Positions 60,977 through 64,000 of a stretch of 64,000 bases of DNA are shown in pieces. This DNA comes from CAVORB01 sp963736235. Its GTDB lineage: Bacteria; Pseudomonadota; Gammaproteobacteria; Chromatiales; Chromatiaceae. The DNA lies in the NCBI GenBank assembly GCA_963736235.1, contig CAVTOR010000031.1, positions 496,001 to 560,000 on the forward strand. The letters are read 5' to 3'. The notes below the pieces were generated by a model. The model saw only the letters and a program-made list of their open reading frames with translations, was not told where the DNA came from and ran no database searches. Within the stretch, counting starts at the first letter, position 1. Every line of letters begins with the position of its first letter. The position numbers and the translations under genes were made by a program.

Positions 60977-62005
60977 TCAAATCGGAGGGAGCGACTCCAT
61001 CGCCCAGCGCGCCCGCGGCGCGAAGCTCAACGACTCGGTCTGACCAGCAACCAGGCGCTGCCAACCGGCGAAGGCGATCATGGCCCCATTGTCGGTGCAG
61101 AAGGCGGGACGCGGGTAGTAGGTCGACACGCCGACCTTCTGCAGGGCCGCATCCATGCGCTCGCGCAGGCGTCGGTTCGCGCTCACGCCACCCGCCAGCA
61201 CCAGACGCGGGCAACCCGTTTCGCGCACCGCGCGCCGGCACTTGATTACCAGGGTATCGACCACCGCCTCCTCGAAAGCGCGGGCGATGTCGGCTCGCAC
61301 CCGTTCGGGATCCGCGGTTTCCGCCAGTTCCTCCCGCAGAGTATTGAGGGTGAAGGTCTTGAGGCCGCTGAAGCTGAAGTTGAGCCCGGGGCGATCCGTC
61401 ATAGGCCGAGGGAAGCGGTAACGCGTGGGATCGCCCAACTCGGCGAGCTTCGCCAGGGACGGACCGCCCGGGTACGGCAGATCGAGGATCTTCGCGGTCT
61501 TGTCGAAGGCCTCTCCCGCCGCATCGTCCAGGGATTCCCCGAGCATGCGGTAGCGGCCGATGCCCGCGACCTCGACCAACTGCGTGTGCCCCCCCGAGAC
61601 CAGGAGGGCGATGAAGGGAAACGCCGGGGCCGGCTCCTCCAGCATCGGAGCCAGCAGGTGCCCCTCCATGTGGTGCACGCCGATCGCCGGCACTCCCCAG
61701 GCCCAAGCCAGGCTGCGGCCAATGGCGGCCCCGACCAGCAGGGCACCGATCAATCCTGGCCCCGAGGTGTAGGCGAGGCCATCGATATCGCCACCTTCGA
61801 GGCCAGCCTCGGCCAGCACCTGCCGGATCAAGGGCAACGTCTTACGCACATGATCGCGCGAGGCCAGCTCCGGCACCACCCCGCCATACTCGGCGTGGAT
61901 GTCGACCTGGCTGTAGACGGCGTGCGCCAGCATACCGCGCCCGCCCTCGTAGACGGCGACGCCGGTCTCGTCGCAGGAGGTCTCGATTCCCAACACGCGC
62001 ATCAT
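60977..62005 (-). CDS. tsaD: tRNA N6-adenosine threonylcarbamoyltransferase
   Basis: A 342-residue protein forming t6A37 in ANN-decoding tRNAs with TsaB and TsaE. LGIETSCDETGVAVYEG, the metal motif VHHMEGHL, LVSGGHTQLVEV and LAGGVSANRRLRE are intact. It is divergent from rpsU, as in many gammaproteobacteria. Confidence 0.97.
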   Translation of the reverse strand: MMRVLGIETSCDETGVAVYEGGRGMLAHAVYSQVDIHAEYGGVVPELASRDHVRKTLPLIRQVLAEAGLEGGDIDGLAYTSGPGLIGALLVGAAIGRSLAWAWGVPAIGVHHMEGHLLAPMLEEPAPAFPFIALLVSGGHTQLVEVAGIGRYRMLGESLDDAAGEAFDKTAKILDLPYPGGPSLAKLAELGDPTRYRFPRPMTDRPGLNFSFSGLKTFTLNTLREELAETADPERVRADIARAFEEAVVDTLVIKCRRAVRETGCPRLVLAGGVSANRRLRERMDAALQKVGVSTYYPRPAFCTDNGAMIAFAGWQRLVAGQTESLSFAPRARWAMESLPPI

Positions 62006-62038
62006 TCATTCCCTCAACCATAGGTCGCGAAAGGGGCT

Positions 62039-62068
62039 TTGCAAAGCCTTCCTCCGTTCGGATACAAT
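62039..62068 (+). promoter_or_regulatory. Sigma70-like promoter of rpsU
   Basis: TTGCAA (62039-62044) and TACAAT (62063-62068), spaced by 18 bases, about 57 bases before the rpsU ATG. It probably drives rpsU-yqeY-dnaG. Confidence 0.5.
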
Positions 62069-62125
62069 TGCGGCGCTTTACCCGCAGCCGTATACAAACG
62101 AGCAGATCATGAGGACGTCTCTTCC

Positions 62126-62341
62126 ATGCCCAATGTCCGCTTGAAGGAAAACGAACCGTTCGAGGTGGCCATGCGCCGCTTCAAGCGCTCCTGCGAAAAG
62201 GCGGGGGTGCTCGCCGAGGTCCGTCGTCGCGAGTTCTACGAGAAGCCCACCGCCGAGCGCAAGCGCAAGAAGGCCGCCGCCGTCAAGCGCCACCACAAGA
62301 AGCTACAGCGCGAAAGCCGTCGCTGGGAACGGACCTACTGA
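62126..62341 (+). CDS. rpsU: 30S ribosomal protein S21
   Basis: A 71-residue basic protein with the conserved VRLKENEPFEVAMRRFKRSC, EFYEKPTAERKRKKAAAVKR and RRWERTY. The ATG at 62126 has GAGG upstream and gives the standard size. First gene of the macromolecular synthesis operon, followed by yqeY and dnaG. Confidence 0.97.
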   Translation: MPNVRLKENEPFEVAMRRFKRSCEKAGVLAEVRRREFYEKPTAERKRKKAAAVKRHHKKLQRESRRWERTY

Positions 62342-62466
62342 GCCGCATCCGGCGCCAGCCGAATCTTCCCGAAGCGGCGCGTGACGCGGCAACAATCGGC
62401 AGATCGCCCCGCACAAACCCCGACCTCTACGCAAGCGCGGACTCGGTGTAGCGAGACTCCAGCCTC

Positions 62467-62910
62467 ATGCTCAAGCAACGCATCCAGGACGACATGAAGG
62501 CCGCGATGAAGGCTGCCGAGAAGCGCAAGCTTGGCATCATCCGCCTCATTCTCGCGGCCATCAAGCAGCGCGAGGTGGACGAGCGCATCGAGCTGGATGA
62601 CACACAGGTCTTGGCGGTGCTGGACAAGATGGTCAAGCAGCGCCGCGACTCGATCGAGCAGTACACACGAGCGAACCGAGATGACCTGGCGGAACAGGAG
62701 CGTTACGAGATCGAGATCTGTCAGGGCTATATGCCCGAGGCAATGAGCGAGGAAGAAATTGCACAGCTCGTTGACGAGGCCGTCATCGCCTCCGGCGCGG
62801 CATCCATGAAAGACATGGGCAACGTGATGGGCGTGCTGAGGCCCAAGGTCCAGGGCCGCGCCGACATGGGCAATGTCAGCAAGCTGGTCAAGCAGCGCCT
62901 GGGAGTCTGA
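62467..62910 (+). CDS. GatB/YqeY domain protein
   Basis: A 147-residue helical protein (LKQRIQDDMKAAMKAAEKRK at the start, GYMPEAMSEEEIAQLVDEAV, and the MGNVMGVLRPKVQGRADMG end). Similar to the tail of the GatB amidotransferase subunit and thought to bind tRNA. It lies between rpsU and dnaG, its usual place. Confidence 0.93.
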   Translation: MLKQRIQDDMKAAMKAAEKRKLGIIRLILAAIKQREVDERIELDDTQVLAVLDKMVKQRRDSIEQYTRANRDDLAEQERYEIEICQGYMPEAMSEEEIAQLVDEAVIASGAASMKDMGNVMGVLRPKVQGRADMGNVSKLVKQRLGV

Positions 62911-62949
62911 ATCCCCGTCGGCACCGCGCCCATCTGCTAGCTTTATCGC

Positions 62950-64000
62950 ATGGCCGGCAGAATCCCCCCCGAGTTCATCGACGCGCTGCTCGCGCGCACC
63001 GACATCGTCGACCTCATCAATCACCGCGTCCCGCTGCGCAAGGCCGGCAAGGACTATCAGGCCTGCTGTCCGTTCCACGACGAAAAGACCCCGTCGTTCA
63101 CCGTCAGCCGCGAAAAGCAGTTCTACCACTGTTTCGGCTGTGGCGCCCATGGCACCGCCATCGGTTTCCTCATGGAGTACGACCGGATGGGGTTCCTCGA
63201 TACGGTCGAGGAGCTGGCCCGCCAGGCCGGCATGGAGCTCCCGGCGGGCGGCGAGGCCGCGCACAGCGGACCCAACCTCGCCCCCCTGTACGAGTTGCTG
63301 GAGCAGGTCGCCCGCCTCTACCGCGCGCAACTCAAGCACCATCCGCAAGCCGCGCGCGCCATCGACTATCTGAAGGCGCGCGGTCTAACCGGCGAGGTGG
63401 CCGGCACTTTCGGCCTTGGTTATGCGCCCCCCGGATGGGACTTCCTGCAGGCGGCCCTTGGCACGGACGCCGGCCTGCGGGAGCGCCTCCTGCAGTGCGG
63501 ATTGGTGATCAAGCAGGAGGGCAAGCGCTACGATCGCTTCCGCGACCGCGTGATGTTTCCGATCCGCGACCGCCGCGGCCGGGTCATCGGCTTCGGCGGA
63601 AGGATCCTGGGAGACGGCAAGCCCAAGTATCTGAACTCCCCCGAGACCCCCGTGTTCCACAAAGGGCGCGAGCTCTATGGCCTATATGAAGCGTTGCGGG
63701 CCATCAAGAACCCGGGGCGACTGCTCGTGGTCGAGGGATACATGGACGTCATCGCGCTCGCCCAGTTCGGGATCAACTATGCCGTGGCAACGCTGGGCAC
63801 GGCGACCACCGATGAGCACCTGCGGACGCTGCTGCGCGCCGCACCCGAGCTGGTCTTCTGCTTCGACGGCGACCGCGCGGGACGCGCCGCCGCATGGAAG
63901 GCACTGGAGACGGTGCTGCCACAAGCCACCGGCCGCCAGCAAGTCCGCTTCCTGTTCCTGCCCGAAGGCGAAGACCCGGACACATTGATCCGCCGCGAAG
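62950..64000 (+). CDS. dnaG: DNA primase, N-terminal part, cut by window edge
   Basis: The ATG at 62950 opens 350 codons to the window end. The N-terminal zinc ribbon is complete (ACCPFHDEKTPSF and YHCFGCGAHG). The RNA polymerase domain and Toprim fold follow (FPIRDRRGRVIGFGGR, VVEGYMDVIALAQFG, FCFDGDRAGRAA) with the catalytic Glu and metal Asp pair. It makes RNA primers at the replication fork. It follows yqeY after 39 bases; rpoD may come next outside the window. Confidence 0.97.
   Translation, partial: MAGRIPPEFIDALLARTDIVDLINHRVPLRKAGKDYQACCPFHDEKTPSFTVSREKQFYHCFGCGAHGTAIGFLMEYDRMGFLDTVEELARQAGMELPAGGEAAHSGPNLAPLYELLEQVARLYRAQLKHHPQAARAIDYLKARGLTGEVAGTFGLGYAPPGWDFLQAALGTDAGLRERLLQCGLVIKQEGKRYDRFRDRVMFPIRDRRGRVIGFGGRILGDGKPKYLNSPETPVFHKGRELYGLYEALRAIKNPGRLLVVEGYMDVIALAQFGINYAVATLGTATTDEHLRTLLRAAPELVFCFDGDRAGRAAAWKALETVLPQATGRQQVRFLFLPEGEDPDTLIRRE

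Noticed and set aside
1..64000. CRISPR arrays, rRNA, tRNA
   Set aside because: No regularly spaced short repeats, ribosomal RNA signatures or tRNA cloverleaf with a T-arm consensus were noticed by eye; a tRNA search program was not available.

Overview
The window looks like a high-GC gammaproteobacterial chromosome, most likely from a sulfur-oxidising lineage such as Chromatiales or relatives. The lineage call is inference. It rests on a secreted Gly/Tyr-rich sulfur globule-type protein at 1600-1959, exported thioredoxins, an exported DsrE protein, a TauE/SafE exporter, a cytochrome c4 and a typical gammaproteobacterial tsaD / rpsU-yqeY-dnaG end. I recognised no rRNA, tRNA, CRISPR array or intact transposase.

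Layout. 1-4 kb holds a DUF2207 gene, a frameshifted lemA, the sulfur globule protein and decayed sequence that includes a frameshifted YbaY-type lipoprotein. 4-13 kb holds a response regulator-GGDEF gene with a tiny membrane partner, a degenerate receiver fused to a CpdA-like phosphodiesterase, pyruvate kinase, DUF389 and a membrane GDPD. 12.8-21.8 kb has two paralogous CadC-like winged-helix/TPR membrane regulators. Each is divergent from an operon of exported proteins: AhpD-like, DsrE and Tat nitrilase in one; thioredoxin, propeller protein and metallo-beta-lactamase fold protein in the other. 21.9-29.9 kb holds an L,D-transpeptidase-SPOR fusion, an exact 777-bp partial copy of the MBL gene, two copies of a 43-codon ORF repeat, a YrhK-like membrane protein with glutamate decarboxylase, DedA and two small lipoproteins.

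29.9-43 kb is dense and conserved: hemC-hemD, archease, PolX, a second lemA followed by a GIDE-type protein with an EF-hand, RtcB, NhaD, a retropepsin-like protease, MtfA, a PCuAC copper chaperone, a HIT-like phosphorylase and cytochrome c4 with a clear terminator. 43-57 kb holds an EEP nuclease/phosphatase, a zinc-ribbon protein, an exported methyltransferase, modABC, a Sel1 protein, cysQ, slt, a very large class III cyclase-like protein, a Met-rich exported protein and TauE divergent from an exported thioredoxin. 57-64 kb is housekeeping: a MidA/NDUFAF7-like methyltransferase, a pteridine reductase-like SDR, folK, folB, plsY, tsaD, rpsU, yqeY and the start of dnaG.

The most interesting signal is a shared promoter-operator. 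An almost identical palindrome fills the -35/-10 spacer in front of both the sulfur globule gene (1499-1527) and the exported thioredoxin beside TauE (56215-56243), implying one repressor controls two sulfur-related loci 55 kb apart. Also notable are the perfect 777-bp duplication ending exactly at a stop codon, a run of four hairpins at 12568-12711 whose first member recurs at 37203-37239, and three frameshifts within the first 3.7 kb.
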